A stretch of DNA of 64,000 bases from Selenomonas ruminantium subsp. lactilytica TAM6421 (GTDB lineage: Bacteria; Bacillota; Negativicutes; Selenomonadales; Selenomonadaceae). This document shows positions 15,636-25,755 of this stretch, one piece after another (within the stretch, counting starts at the first letter, position 1; each line of letters starts with the position of its first letter). The notes beneath the pieces were generated by a model. It worked only from the letters and a program-made list of their open reading frames with translations. It was not told the DNA's origin and did not search any database. The translations under genes were made by a program, and so were the position numbers. The DNA is taken from NCBI RefSeq assembly GCF_000284095.1, contig NC_017068.1:1860001-1924000 (forward strand), written 5' to 3'.

Positions 15636-15662
15636 TCAAAAAGGGCAGGTTCGCCCTGCCCA
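15636..15662 (-). terminator. Terminator-like hairpin between holin and endolysin genes
   Basis: GGGCAGG/CCTGCCC with a GCGAA loop and TTTTTG tail on the minus strand. Being inside the lysis operon it probably allows partial read-through. Confidence 0.75.
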
Positions 15663-15666
15663 CAAC

Positions 15667-16131
15667 CTATCTTGCCTGCTTCTCTTTTGCCAACTGCTCC
15701 AACGATTCCTTGAACCTTGTCGGTATCGGTACTCCTGCCTTTGCCGCATTTTCAATAATTGACAGGCTTTCGTTACTGATAAAAAACCACATCACCGCAT
15801 ATTGCATAATTTCTTTACCGACAAGACAGTCAAGCCTATATGCCAGCGACACAAGGAACATGATAATAGCCTTCTTCGCTATGCCCTTGAACCCTCGCTG
15901 ACTGTTCAACGCCAAATCGGGGTTGATGTATGCTGCAACTACGCCCGTGAGGTAGTCAAGCACCATAATGTAAATCAATGCCTCTAACACTTCGTTCCAC
16001 CCCATCATTACCGATAACACTGTGCCTATGGTCGCCCATATAGCACCGAAATGTACTTCCATATTCGTCGGCGCGATACCGCGAATAAAACTTAATATAC
16101 ACTCCATAAACTCATCACTCCATTTACTCAA
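15667..16131 (-). CDS. Phage holin (toxin secretion/phage lysis holin family)
   Basis: 154 residues with three to four hydrophobic segments (about 28-46, 48-68, 85-101, 109-125) and the family-typical LDYLTGVVAAYINPDLALNSQRGFKGIAKKA. Permeabilises the membrane to release the amidase. Overlaps the preceding tail gene by 8 nt. Confidence 0.9.
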   Translation of the reverse strand: MSKWSDEFMECILSFIRGIAPTNMEVHFGAIWATIGTVLSVMMGWNEVLEALIYIMVLDYLTGVVAAYINPDLALNSQRGFKGIAKKAIIMFLVSLAYRLDCLVGKEIMQYAVMWFFISNESLSIIENAAKAGVPIPTRFKESLEQLAKEKQAR

Positions 16132-17344
16132 AGTTTAGCTTTTGGATAATTCTACCTGCTTGCATAACATCAGATACAGACAAACACTCAACCGTACTGT
16201 TATGGATTAACGTGCGATATTTATTCCAATCTGTACAACTGTAGTCTTTCGACACTAAGCAACAAGTTTTATCATTTGTTTTATAAAGTCCATCACCTGT
16301 TACAAAGTATATCCAACCGTCATGTTCACATGCAGAATTGATATAATAACCGTTGTAATTTGTAAAATCAAATATTTTTGTCCCATCATCCATAAAGGTA
16401 CGGCTGTACGCTCCAAAATCAACCTGTATGCTTCGTTTGAAGTTTCCGTAATAAGATTCCGTTGCAACCGTTTCAATATGATATCTTGCCGTTAATGAGC
16501 GTCCATCTTTGGTTGTCCCAACTTCCATTTCAAAAGGTGTCGAACTGCTACTAAACGAGGTTCTACCTGTAGACACATAAATAAAAGTTTTATCAACAAT
16601 GGTCTTTCTCTTCGTTTTTGTGTCATAAAGAAAAATATCTTTTCTATATACTGAGGTATCTCTAAAAGAATCAACACACTTGTCTTGGGTAATAAACAAC
16701 ACTTGACAAGAACCATCTTTTCGCAAATGACCAAAATTAGGTATACCAAAAAGGTGGAATATATACGAAACATCCCAATCGTATTTTGTCCTAGCCGAAT
16801 AAAGAACAGGCACATAATCATAAACCTTGTTGTTTTTGTAAATAACCGCGCTATAACCATTGTTCATATTAGTGGCAGTATCCCACATTGTCAATAAGTT
16901 TCCGTCATTATCGACAATGGCACTTAACGGACTACTATATGCACGACTAAGTTCAGTAAGGGAGATTTTTGCCGACGCTCCTGTTTTTAGATTATAATAA
17001 TACGCATACGACCAATAATCTATCACAAGATAACAAGCCTTTTTGCCTGCAACAAAAACACACGATTCTGTTTTACAAGAAAACATCGCTACTGCTTTTT
17101 GCAAGCCATTAAAGCCTAATCTTTTAATTCTCTTTTCGTTGTCAAGGTATGGCAAGCACAATGGCGGCTCGTCTACAAATGAGCCACCATGCTTTACCTC
17201 TGTGCCGTATATATATCTACCGTCTGTATAAACAATATCGCCTTCATTGAATGTTCTATTACCAATAAAGAATAGGCGTTCACCGTTCTCGGTAACGCCC
17301 GTTCTACCGTTTATTGAACTTAATCTTGCGCTATATACACTCAT
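16124..17344 (-). CDS. Tail-associated protein, possibly receptor-binding
   Basis: 406 residues. Mostly beta, with repeated short strands of the form IVDNDGNLLTMWDTATN, GDIVYTDGRYIYGT and WIYFVTGDGLYKT, consistent with a beta-propeller-like domain. Position between tail tip and holin is typical of receptor-binding proteins. The start overlaps the upstream stop (ATGA). Confidence 0.5.
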   Translation of the reverse strand: MSVYSARLSSINGRTGVTENGERLFFIGNRTFNEGDIVYTDGRYIYGTEVKHGGSFVDEPPLCLPYLDNEKRIKRLGFNGLQKAVAMFSCKTESCVFVAGKKACYLVIDYWSYAYYYNLKTGASAKISLTELSRAYSSPLSAIVDNDGNLLTMWDTATNMNNGYSAVIYKNNKVYDYVPVLYSARTKYDWDVSYIFHLFGIPNFGHLRKDGSCQVLFITQDKCVDSFRDTSVYRKDIFLYDTKTKRKTIVDKTFIYVSTGRTSFSSSSTPFEMEVGTTKDGRSLTARYHIETVATESYYGNFKRSIQVDFGAYSRTFMDDGTKIFDFTNYNGYYINSACEHDGWIYFVTGDGLYKTNDKTCCLVSKDYSCTDWNKYRTLIHNSTVECLSVSDVMQAGRIIQKLNFE

Positions 17345-17604
17345 ACGCCACCACCGACAATAACATAACCACCTGCCCTCGTAGGCAATACATAAACACT
17401 ACAACCATCTTTTAACAAAATATCCTTACTTGCCGTTAAACATGGATAATAACCACCTTCAACTTCAATTTTGCCGTTTGAATATGTGCCACGAATCGCG
17501 GTTGTATTTTTCTTGCGCTCAACCTCTTGCACTCTATCTTGCATTTGCTTTATGTCGCTATTAATATCTGCAACCTTTTGACGCAACTTAGACAACCCAT
17601 TCAT
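17341..17604 (-). CDS. Small tail-region protein with coiled coil
   Basis: 87 residues: N-terminal coiled coil (about 3-33, KLRQKVADINSDIKQMQDRV), then a small beta domain ending YVLPTRAGGYVIVGGGV. Directly adjoins the large tail protein gene. Confidence 0.5.
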   Translation of the reverse strand: MNGLSKLRQKVADINSDIKQMQDRVQEVERKKNTTAIRGTYSNGKIEVEGGYYPCLTASKDILLKDGCSVYVLPTRAGGYVIVGGGV

Positions 17605-20600
17605 TTAAAACCACCTCACTAACGACAACGACTGTCTGAACTCTTTTGTGCTCAACGAAACACTATTGCTTTGCAGATAATATTTCTTGCCATCTAGCAT
17701 GAGTGTGTCGCGAAAATCAATAACATGCTTATAGTCGGGTTCACCATTGCGAACAGACGTAACAATGTCAAGTGTAACCTGCTCTTTGCATTTTGACGAA
17801 TTATACTGCACAACCTCATTGAAAAGACGCTTATTTATATCGTCGCCTTCAACCGGAAACGGTGTTGCGTTTTCTTCGCTATCAGATTCGTATTTCAGCA
17901 TATTCCCATATGTATCATTTCTCTCACAATCATACGATATGCGATAATTTTCGAGTGATGCAGAAATATTTAGCACTTCGGGGCGTAAAAACATACTTCG
18001 TATCATGTTTGTAGTAAACGTCGAACCGCCATTACTTCTACTTACCATAGCATGATTATTGCCAATATCTGTCGTGTACACGCAATACGTGTCAATTTCA
18101 TTTTCGCTTGAGTCATAAACAGTGTGCCACTCTACTATTTGGTTGCCTATATAAGTGTACGATACACTCTCATGTGTGTCATCGCCTGTGGTGTCCATAG
18201 ATACAGGTCTATGATTATCGTCATACGAAATATTACATTGAGTATTCCCTGCGGAAAATCCCAATACATCGCCGTTGGTGGAAGTATCAGCGTCAACATC
18301 AACATCAACAGTGTAATTTATGTTTTTCTTGGGAGATTTTGTCCATGTTTTGTAGATGGAAACAGACTCTCTTGTAATGACAGGGCGAGTATGACGCATT
18401 TGCGAAATATCAACCGTGTTCGGCTCATGCCCGCGTTGGATTGCGTATATCTTGTTGCCACGAATAAAGACATTGACCTGTCGCCACGGCACTTCCTTTG
18501 TCCATGAAAAGAAGTTACTTATCAAATTCATCACCGTTGACATTTGGTAAGCACACCCATTTGACGGAACAAAATCATCAAACAATGCAACGGGTGTCAA
18601 TCCTAGCAATCCTGCCAAATAGTTGAAATGGTATGTCGCTTTTGTTGTCGGTGCTTTTTTTACAGTGCCACCATCCACATAGAAGGTTACGTCAAGCCCG
18701 CCTACACCGCGATTAGACAACCTTGGTACTAATTGCGAACCACCGCCTGCGCTTGTCGCTTTGCCCGAACCATCAAAATCGGGGTAGCGCATTACAGTTT
18801 TGGTGAGCAATTTAATATTTTCCATAGATTGTACGGTGGTCATTATGCCGTTTGTAGAGGTCTGCTTGACCAACATGTTATATTCATAGTCCAACAAACA
18901 CCCTTTCATGGTATCCTTGGGGTAAAGTGAGCAATTGGCTATTTCTAGCTGTATTGTGTCACTAACGGTATTTTCGGCTATGTTAATATCAACCTTCGCC
19001 AACCTAGCACCATTGTTTGCGTAGCCATCTTTCCCTGCCCAACTTATATTTGTGGGCATGACAACGGAAGTGTCAAACTTCACACGTACACGACCATCAA
19101 TCATTGTGCATGTCGAGACTTGAAGTTTGGTGTTAATACCAACAGATTTGCACGTATCTACCTTCAATCGGGCATTTATAACGCTACGACGTGATGTGTC
19201 GCATGAAAACATGTCATTGCCCGAAGTATTGCGAACGGTGTCTGCATTTACAACATGGACATTTTTGATGTTTCTAGCAGCATCGTTTGCGCCACCATAA
19301 CTGCGATAGATGTTCTTGCTTGTATCGCCAAACAATGTTACAAGGATTGATGTATCTTGCGTATAGCCAATATACGTATCGAACTCTACGACAACAATGT
19401 TGGCGTGTTTTCGCTCGGTGCTATAGCTGCTCGTTTGAGTGCGGATAACAGTCCTTGATGTGTCGCCAACAACGTCAGCCTGTCTGCCGACCATTCTAGC
19501 GGTATCAATGGTGATTCTCTTGGATATACCACCGCAAACAATGGCGTCAATATTCATGTGCGCGATAGTTATATCATCATTGGAATAGAACCTGTAGTAA
19601 TGGTACACTTGCAGATTGCTTGGCAACTCGACAACTTTTTTGATTTCATCATCAATCTGCCAATCAACAATCTTGGTGAAGTTCTCACCATCATTGGACG
19701 CCTCAACATATCCTGTAACCGGAACGCCTTGGCCTGTAAGATATTTTTGGTGTCTTTTGGCGTCGCGCTTTATATCTAGCAAAAACCGCTTTACCTTCAC
19801 ATCGTCAGCCATATACATTGTGAAGGAGTTGCCTGCCTCCATGCCTACACTTCTATCACGCCCCTGCGTAACAAGCTGATAGCCCTTGGGTGGATGGTCA
19901 AGCCACCCCGACGCCTTACGAGAATAGACGCACGCAAAATTATCTGTCCCCAATGTTCCATCAGCAGTGAGTGATGGCATGCGCCATTGCCCCCATGCCG
20001 ACGTATTATCGTCAAACGTGAGTTCGTTGTTTGAAATGATGATGTTTGATAGCAGTGCTCCATCTTCGCACTCTGCATATAAGCTATCAAAAAGTTGCCC
20101 ACAATTCACGTTGCCACGATGGTTATAGAACTCTTTGCCGTCAACATACAACACCAACTGTCCATCGGTGTCACACCAACTGTAGTTATCGTGTTCGCCT
20201 GTTGCCCGCGTCATATGCAGCAGGCATTGGTGGAAACCTTCTGACAAGCTATTATACTCGTCATATTGAATGCCGTTTATCCAACAACCATCAATATTTT
20301 CGCCACAATGTAAGCTGATACCGTTATTGTCGTGATTGGTGGTTTGCATAATACATAACCACGACTCACTATCGGCAAGATAAACGTCAAACCGAACCCA
20401 AACCTGTTCTGACGGTTTAATCGGGAAGGTGATTTCTTGTGTTGATGAAATAGCTACGCCTGTTTGTGATTTATCCGTGTCACACTCTACCGTAGAACCT
20501 TTTGCAAAGGTTTTTTCGATGAACCCTGCGTTTTCATAACGGTAATCTTCCAACTCGTCCGTGAAAACGGCTCTTTCCGTCGCTACCGAAGGTTCAGCGG

Positions 20601-21843
20601 TATTGATTTTTTCTCGTGACGTGCCTGCGGAAAATTCGACGCTACCAATCGACGTGCCAAATGCCACCCTGCGCAACGTGTCAAGCTCGATATTCTTTTC
20701 AACAACACACCGTCTTACCGTGTCAATATTATAATCGTTGGCAAACTTTATACGCTCACTACTGATTATAATATTGGACATGGCATTTGTTGTTTTATAT
20801 GCATACCAACTGCTATACCCCGATGGCGAAAACGAAACCGACGTAATGGGTTCACCGTTCAATCCTGTTGTGTTTATTCTCTTTCCTGCAACACCATTTA
20901 TCCATATTTCTGCATAGTCATCCTGCGAATCAATGTGAATTAATACAGTGTTAATGCCGTCTACGCCTGCGTATTCGTCGCCAAAGAAGTTAAAGAAGGT
21001 GTTATCGTCAGTGCCCTTCAAACCAATAGATTTGTCTCCGTTTAAGAACACCTGTACCCATCTGTATATTCCGCCGTTATAGTAATCTAGGCTTATCCAT
21101 ATATTGTTCAGGTTAGGCACATATTTAACTAGCGGTGCATTATCTCCCGCGTTAAATGCTATGCCTGTGATGCTCCTATCCTTATCCGTATAATTGACAT
21201 ACGAAGTATGTTCATCAAACAAAGAACCGTCGCCCTTGTTTTCCCAAACATATTTCCAATCAGAGTCAACGGTACGCTTTGTGTCAAACTTTACTATCGT
21301 CTTAATACGCTCACTACTGATTATAATATTGGACATGGCGTTTATTGTTCGACGTGCGTAATCACTCGACCACCCCGATGGCGAAAACGAAACCGATGTA
21401 ATGGGGGCGTTGTTTAGGCCTGTACCAAATACCTTTTTCCCTCGTACTCCGTTTATCCATATTTCAGCATAGTCATTCAACGAATCAATGTGAATTAATA
21501 CAGTGTTAATGCCGTCTACGCCTGCGTATTCGTCGCCAAAAAAGTTAAAGAATGTGCTATCGTCAGTGCCCTTTAAACCAATAGATTTGTTGCCGTTTAA
21601 GAACACCTGTACCCATCTATAACTCCCTCCGTTATAATAGTCAAGGCTTATCCATACATCGTTTAAGTCAGGTACATATTTGACCAACGGCATATTATCT
21701 CCTGCGTTAAATGCTATGCCTGTGGTACTTCTATCCTTGTCGGTGTAATTGACATATGAAGCATGTTCATCAAACAAAGAACCGTCGCCCTTGTTTTCCC
21801 AAACATATGCCAATGCACGTTTAGTATCAAATGTCCACGCCAT
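17605..21843 (-). CDS. Large tail-tip protein with LamG-like repeats
   Basis: 1412 residues from MAWTFDTKRALAYVWENK. Residues 1-385 are two near-identical concanavalin/LamG-like modules of about 190 residues (each with WENKGDGSLFDEH, FFNFFGDEYAGVDGINTVLI and SNIIISSERIK). A third, divergent module follows at about 420-640. Residues about 650-970 contain a series of short DT-x-R units. The C-terminal 440 residues resemble a tail hub (gp27/Tal-like) domain. Probably connects the tail tip to carbohydrate-binding modules at the host surface. Confidence 0.75.
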   Translation of the reverse strand: MAWTFDTKRALAYVWENKGDGSLFDEHASYVNYTDKDRSTTGIAFNAGDNMPLVKYVPDLNDVWISLDYYNGGSYRWVQVFLNGNKSIGLKGTDDSTFFNFFGDEYAGVDGINTVLIHIDSLNDYAEIWINGVRGKKVFGTGLNNAPITSVSFSPSGWSSDYARRTINAMSNIIISSERIKTIVKFDTKRTVDSDWKYVWENKGDGSLFDEHTSYVNYTDKDRSITGIAFNAGDNAPLVKYVPNLNNIWISLDYYNGGIYRWVQVFLNGDKSIGLKGTDDNTFFNFFGDEYAGVDGINTVLIHIDSQDDYAEIWINGVAGKRINTTGLNGEPITSVSFSPSGYSSWYAYKTTNAMSNIIISSERIKFANDYNIDTVRRCVVEKNIELDTLRRVAFGTSIGSVEFSAGTSREKINTAEPSVATERAVFTDELEDYRYENAGFIEKTFAKGSTVECDTDKSQTGVAISSTQEITFPIKPSEQVWVRFDVYLADSESWLCIMQTTNHDNNGISLHCGENIDGCWINGIQYDEYNSLSEGFHQCLLHMTRATGEHDNYSWCDTDGQLVLYVDGKEFYNHRGNVNCGQLFDSLYAECEDGALLSNIIISNNELTFDDNTSAWGQWRMPSLTADGTLGTDNFACVYSRKASGWLDHPPKGYQLVTQGRDRSVGMEAGNSFTMYMADDVKVKRFLLDIKRDAKRHQKYLTGQGVPVTGYVEASNDGENFTKIVDWQIDDEIKKVVELPSNLQVYHYYRFYSNDDITIAHMNIDAIVCGGISKRITIDTARMVGRQADVVGDTSRTVIRTQTSSYSTERKHANIVVVEFDTYIGYTQDTSILVTLFGDTSKNIYRSYGGANDAARNIKNVHVVNADTVRNTSGNDMFSCDTSRRSVINARLKVDTCKSVGINTKLQVSTCTMIDGRVRVKFDTSVVMPTNISWAGKDGYANNGARLAKVDINIAENTVSDTIQLEIANCSLYPKDTMKGCLLDYEYNMLVKQTSTNGIMTTVQSMENIKLLTKTVMRYPDFDGSGKATSAGGGSQLVPRLSNRGVGGLDVTFYVDGGTVKKAPTTKATYHFNYLAGLLGLTPVALFDDFVPSNGCAYQMSTVMNLISNFFSWTKEVPWRQVNVFIRGNKIYAIQRGHEPNTVDISQMRHTRPVITRESVSIYKTWTKSPKKNINYTVDVDVDADTSTNGDVLGFSAGNTQCNISYDDNHRPVSMDTTGDDTHESVSYTYIGNQIVEWHTVYDSSENEIDTYCVYTTDIGNNHAMVSRSNGGSTFTTNMIRSMFLRPEVLNISASLENYRISYDCERNDTYGNMLKYESDSEENATPFPVEGDDINKRLFNEVVQYNSSKCKEQVTLDIVTSVRNGEPDYKHVIDFRDTLMLDGKKYYLQSNSVSLSTKEFRQSLSLVRWF

Positions 21844-21856
21844 CGTAGCACCTCTT

Positions 21857-22249
21857 TTATACGGCCTCAATCTTGGTTGATACTTTAATGTTCACCGACT
21901 TATCGTTGCTCGGCTTTTCATCGGAACTCGATGTAGCCTTGACGTAAAAGAGTTTGTTCGTGGTGCCGATACTGTCAGAAATGGTCAGTGTTTCATTAAA
22001 ACTGCCATCTGCCGTTTCAGATACCTGCCACTTGTCCTTGGTTGTGCCGTCAAAAGAAATTACCGTGTCACCGCTTGTCTTGTATCCTTCCTCTGTACGA
22101 AGCGCAAGGGTGACAACCTTTTCTTCATTCTTGGTTGCGTCCAACGTCACACTGACAGGGTTCGTTTCAGTGTCGTTGGTACTAACCGCCGTACCATCCG
22201 TACCGCCTGCCGTGGGGTTGTTCATGTAAAGATTGATATACTCTGCCAT
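21857..22249 (-). CDS. Ig-like tail protein, copy 1
   Basis: 130 residues from MAEYINLYMNNPTAGGTDGT; all-beta. Paralogue of the next gene upstream (shared YINxYxxNPTAG, TNPVSVxL, KVxxLAxRxExGY, FYxKxTS). Probably a decoration or distal tail component. Confidence 0.6.
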   Translation of the reverse strand: MAEYINLYMNNPTAGGTDGTAVSTNDTETNPVSVTLDATKNEEKVVTLALRTEEGYKTSGDTVISFDGTTKDKWQVSETADGSFNETLTISDSIGTTNKLFYVKATSSSDEKPSNDKSVNIKVSTKIEAV

Positions 22250-22253
22250 AGTC

Positions 22254-22652
22254 TTAGTCCTCCGTATTCTCGATTTCTGCGTCAACAATAATAGATACGC
22301 TTGTGTTTTTTCGTGGCGCTTCAACACCGCTTGTTATTTTTGCGTAAAAGATTGTATTTACATTGGTTATTGCGGTGTCGATGGTCAACGTCGTTGAAAA
22401 TGTGCCATCTTCTGTTTTTGATAGCTCCCATTGTCCAATCACATCATTCTCAAAAGATATTTCTGCACCGTTTGGGGCGCAATAGCCTTGCTCACACCGT
22501 ATAGCAAGTTTTATAACCTTCGACTCACCAACATTGCCATTGAGCGCTACACTGACAGGGTTGGTCTGTAAGCCGTTATAGCTCACAACCACTCCATCAA
22601 GTGCGCCTGCCGTTGGGTTGCCGTTATACACATTGATGTACTGATTTTGCAT
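22254..22652 (-). CDS. Ig-like tail protein, copy 2
   Basis: 132 residues, MQNQYINVYNGNPTAGALDG. About 40% identical by eye to its downstream neighbour, so the pair arose by tandem duplication. Confidence 0.6.
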   Translation of the reverse strand: MQNQYINVYNGNPTAGALDGVVVSYNGLQTNPVSVALNGNVGESKVIKLAIRCEQGYCAPNGAEISFENDVIGQWELSKTEDGTFSTTLTIDTAITNVNTIFYAKITSGVEAPRKNTSVSIIVDAEIENTED

Positions 22653-22655
22653 TAA

Positions 22656-22997
22656 TCATACTCTCCATATCTCAAATGTCGCACTGACGGCGGTTTGCTC
22701 GAAACGCTCCACATACTGCCATGACTTTATTAGCACACGGCAATCTTCCCATGTTCTACCACCGGTATCAACCACTGTGACCAACTTCCGCGACTCCCAT
22801 ATGTCCTGTATCTTGGCAAAGTCGTCAACCTTGAACGTGGTGGAGAATGTGAGTTTGTCGCCCTCCACGTTATGTCCAAAGTCCTGCACAACCGTTCCAT
22901 CCATGACTTCAATCTGTGTCTGCCTGTCGTCGGGGGTGTACGTGAAGTTTTCAACCTTTCCCAATGACCGTATGCCATCAATTGTTACTACTGCCAT
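22656..22997 (-). CDS. Small tail protein, unknown
   Basis: 113 residues, MAVVTIDGIRSLGKVENFTY; a compact beta-rich protein between the tape measure and tail-tip genes, a position where distal-tail proteins are found. Confidence 0.5.
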   Translation of the reverse strand: MAVVTIDGIRSLGKVENFTYTPDDRQTQIEVMDGTVVQDFGHNVEGDKLTFSTTFKVDDFAKIQDIWESRKLVTVVDTGGRTWEDCRVLIKSWQYVERFEQTAVSATFEIWRV

Positions 22998-23008
22998 ACT
23001 TACACCTC

Positions 23009-25741
23009 CTAATAGCTAAGATTGACCTTTGCATCGGGCAACGCATTGGCAATGACCTCTGCGCCTGCCTGCACAAACTTATCCTGCAAACTGCCATCAG
23101 TAAAGCCGTTGACATTCACATTTAGATTGATGTTCTGCGTGGTAGGCTGATTACCTTGGCTTATCGTGTCAATGGCTTTTGTCGCATTGTCAATGTGATC
23201 GCCTAGATTATCCATGCTTGCCGTGACATTGCTCATGTCATACACACCTGCCTGTCCCGATTTATCGGGGAGGATGTATTCCGACTGATTGCCACGCATT
23301 ATCTGTACCATTGACGAGCGCACTGAATCCTCATAAATAGGGATAAGGCTTGACTGTGCCGCTTTCAGTGCGTTTTGAAACCCTGCAATTTCTGATGGCG
23401 TAGTCCAATCAGAGTCCTTAATGCCTGCGTCTTTTCGCATTTGTGCCCGAACTGCATTGATAGCACCCTGCATACCTTTGCCCGACGCTATTGCGTCGCG
23501 GTATGCCTCAAGGTACTTCCTCTGTTGCTGAAACATTTGCCGAACGGTGTTCTGTTGGATTTGTTTCTTCTGTTCTTCCGCCCATTGCGTAGCCTTGACT
23601 TCTGACAAGCCCTTCTGTATCCACGCCTGCTTTTCGCGTTCTATGCGGTCAAGCTGATTTTGATATTCGCTTTTCCATATAGAGTCGATTTGCTCGGCAA
23701 CCTGTCTGTCCCAATCGGAACGGATACGGCTTTTACGAGCGTTTGCCCATGCCTGCGCTTGCTCCTGCGACGCGCCCTTTTGAACAAAGTCCATTGCTTG
23801 CAGGTCGATATCGTCAAGCTGATTTTGCAGGTCTGTCTTGAACGCCTGTGCCATTGGTGCGGTGACGTTGCGGAACTTTTCTTCTGCAATCTTACCAGAT
23901 TGAGCATTGACAAACTGATTGATTAGGTCGTCGGAAACGCCCGCAGCTTTCGCTTTTTCAGCCTGCACATACATGGCATGTTGGGCATTTTCAATGTCAT
24001 TGTGCGTCAGCTTATAAATAGCCTCTGACAACTGCCCTGCTGCACTTGCACGCCACTCCATAGCCTCGCGGGCTTTATCCTGTGCCTTGGCGTTTTCGTC
24101 TGCCGCTCGGGTGTTTTCCTTCTCAAGCTCACTGACTTTCTTTAGCGAAGGCATTGTATTGTCCCATGCACGTTTCACAAAGTCTGTTGTCTGACCTGTC
24201 AACTGACTGTATTTGTTCAGCTCACTTACATCAATCTTGCCTGTACCCTTATTGAGTGCATCACTGAACGTCTTGCCGATGGAACTTGTATCTTTGCCCT
24301 CTGCAATATCTTTGTACGTTTTCTGTTGGGACTTGTACTGCTCGTAGTCGTTCCTGTAATACTGACCTAACGCAAATGAACCCAATGGACCGAATGACAA
24401 GCCGTTCCGCAATGCAAAAGGATGTTCTTTGGCAAGCCATTTCATTTCGTCCATGCCGTCCCGCATGAGGCCGATAAGTTTACCTATCTTCTCTGCGCCA
24501 AATGCCGCAATCTCGCCCAATACCTTCAAGGCATAGCCCCAATTCTCAATGGTTTCCTTGATGGTATCCTTGTTGCTCGAAATTACATTGACAAGCTCTT
24601 TCAATCCGTCCGCGACTTCTGGCATAACATCCTTGGCAATTGGCATAAGCGACGCACCCATAGCCGACTGTAACTGTCCTGCCTCGGCTTTCATTCTGCG
24701 CCATTCAAGGGATAACTCGTGCGCCTCTTTGGGGTTCAGTAAGCCTGTAGTCTTAATAGACGACGCGATACGCATATTGTCGTTGTAGTCCTCCAACAAC
24801 GGTATGAGTTCTGCGCCCCTACGCCCTAAGACTTGGGCTTGAAATTCCTCTAGCTTCCCTGCCTGTGCCGCTTTTTCATAGCCTTTAGCTAATTGGTCTA
24901 ACTGTTGATTGATGGGGAGAAGATTGCCCTGTGTATCGGTAAGCCTCACGCCAAACTTGCGTAACGCAGACGATGTTTCATCAACGCCATTCTTGGAGGA
25001 TAGTATCTTCTTGTCCAACTGTGAGAAGAACGGAATAATTCCCTGTATGCTAATGCCTGCAACGCTGAACAACCTGCTTAACTGCCCCGCCTCTGCGGTT
25101 GATAAGTGTAAGCGTTGTGTCAGCTTATACAGGTTTTCGCCTGCCTGCATACTTGCATTGGTGATGTTGAACAAGCCTGCGCCTGTGGTGGCAATTGCCA
25201 TAAACGCCGTTGCCTTGGCGGTCAATGTGCCGTAGCCTTTCGACAAGCCATCAATCCCCGCCTTTGCGGTTTGTGATGCCTTGGCAATCTTGCCAACTTC
25301 CTGTGCGCCTGCACCAATCTTCGCCTGCTCTGCCTGCACCTTGCGAAGTGCAGCGTTCAGCTTTTCAACCTCCTGTGCTTGGCGCAAATAGTTCGTGTGT
25401 GCCCCGCGTGTAAGGCTAGATTCTTCTGTCAATCCCTTGGCCTTATCTGCGTTCTGCGCCGACTTATAGGCATTGGCAAGAATATCAAGTTTCTGTTTCT
25501 GAATATCAATCTGCCGTGTCAGACTTTGTTCCTTGACATTCAGCTTGTCGATAGCACTGCCCGCGCCCTCCAGCTTGGCAAGGTCAATATCCGCTTTCAG
25601 CTTGACTTGCTTGTTTTCGCTATTCAATCGCGATATGGTCTGATTGACCGTCTTGCCTGCCAATTCAAAGCCTAGTTGCAGTTCGGATATGTCAAGCCCC
25701 AACCCTATATATAATTCTTCGATGGATTGTCCTTTTGCCAT
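23009..25741 (-). CDS. Tape measure protein
   Basis: 910 residues. N-terminal half alpha-helical/coiled coil (KQVKLKADIDLAKLEG, ALRKVQAEQAKIGAGAQ), hydrophobic Ala/Gly-rich segment at about 165-190 (TAKATAFMAIATTGAGLFN), long helical repeats after 480 with QAWANARKSRI-type motifs, C-terminus NVNGFTDGSLQDKFVQAG. Determines tail length; by the usual 0.15 nm per residue this predicts a tail of about 135 nm. Confidence 0.92.
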   Translation of the reverse strand: MAKGQSIEELYIGLGLDISELQLGFELAGKTVNQTISRLNSENKQVKLKADIDLAKLEGAGSAIDKLNVKEQSLTRQIDIQKQKLDILANAYKSAQNADKAKGLTEESSLTRGAHTNYLRQAQEVEKLNAALRKVQAEQAKIGAGAQEVGKIAKASQTAKAGIDGLSKGYGTLTAKATAFMAIATTGAGLFNITNASMQAGENLYKLTQRLHLSTAEAGQLSRLFSVAGISIQGIIPFFSQLDKKILSSKNGVDETSSALRKFGVRLTDTQGNLLPINQQLDQLAKGYEKAAQAGKLEEFQAQVLGRRGAELIPLLEDYNDNMRIASSIKTTGLLNPKEAHELSLEWRRMKAEAGQLQSAMGASLMPIAKDVMPEVADGLKELVNVISSNKDTIKETIENWGYALKVLGEIAAFGAEKIGKLIGLMRDGMDEMKWLAKEHPFALRNGLSFGPLGSFALGQYYRNDYEQYKSQQKTYKDIAEGKDTSSIGKTFSDALNKGTGKIDVSELNKYSQLTGQTTDFVKRAWDNTMPSLKKVSELEKENTRAADENAKAQDKAREAMEWRASAAGQLSEAIYKLTHNDIENAQHAMYVQAEKAKAAGVSDDLINQFVNAQSGKIAEEKFRNVTAPMAQAFKTDLQNQLDDIDLQAMDFVQKGASQEQAQAWANARKSRIRSDWDRQVAEQIDSIWKSEYQNQLDRIEREKQAWIQKGLSEVKATQWAEEQKKQIQQNTVRQMFQQQRKYLEAYRDAIASGKGMQGAINAVRAQMRKDAGIKDSDWTTPSEIAGFQNALKAAQSSLIPIYEDSVRSSMVQIMRGNQSEYILPDKSGQAGVYDMSNVTASMDNLGDHIDNATKAIDTISQGNQPTTQNINLNVNVNGFTDGSLQDKFVQAGAEVIANALPDAKVNLSY

Positions 25742-25755
25742 ATTCTACACCTCGC

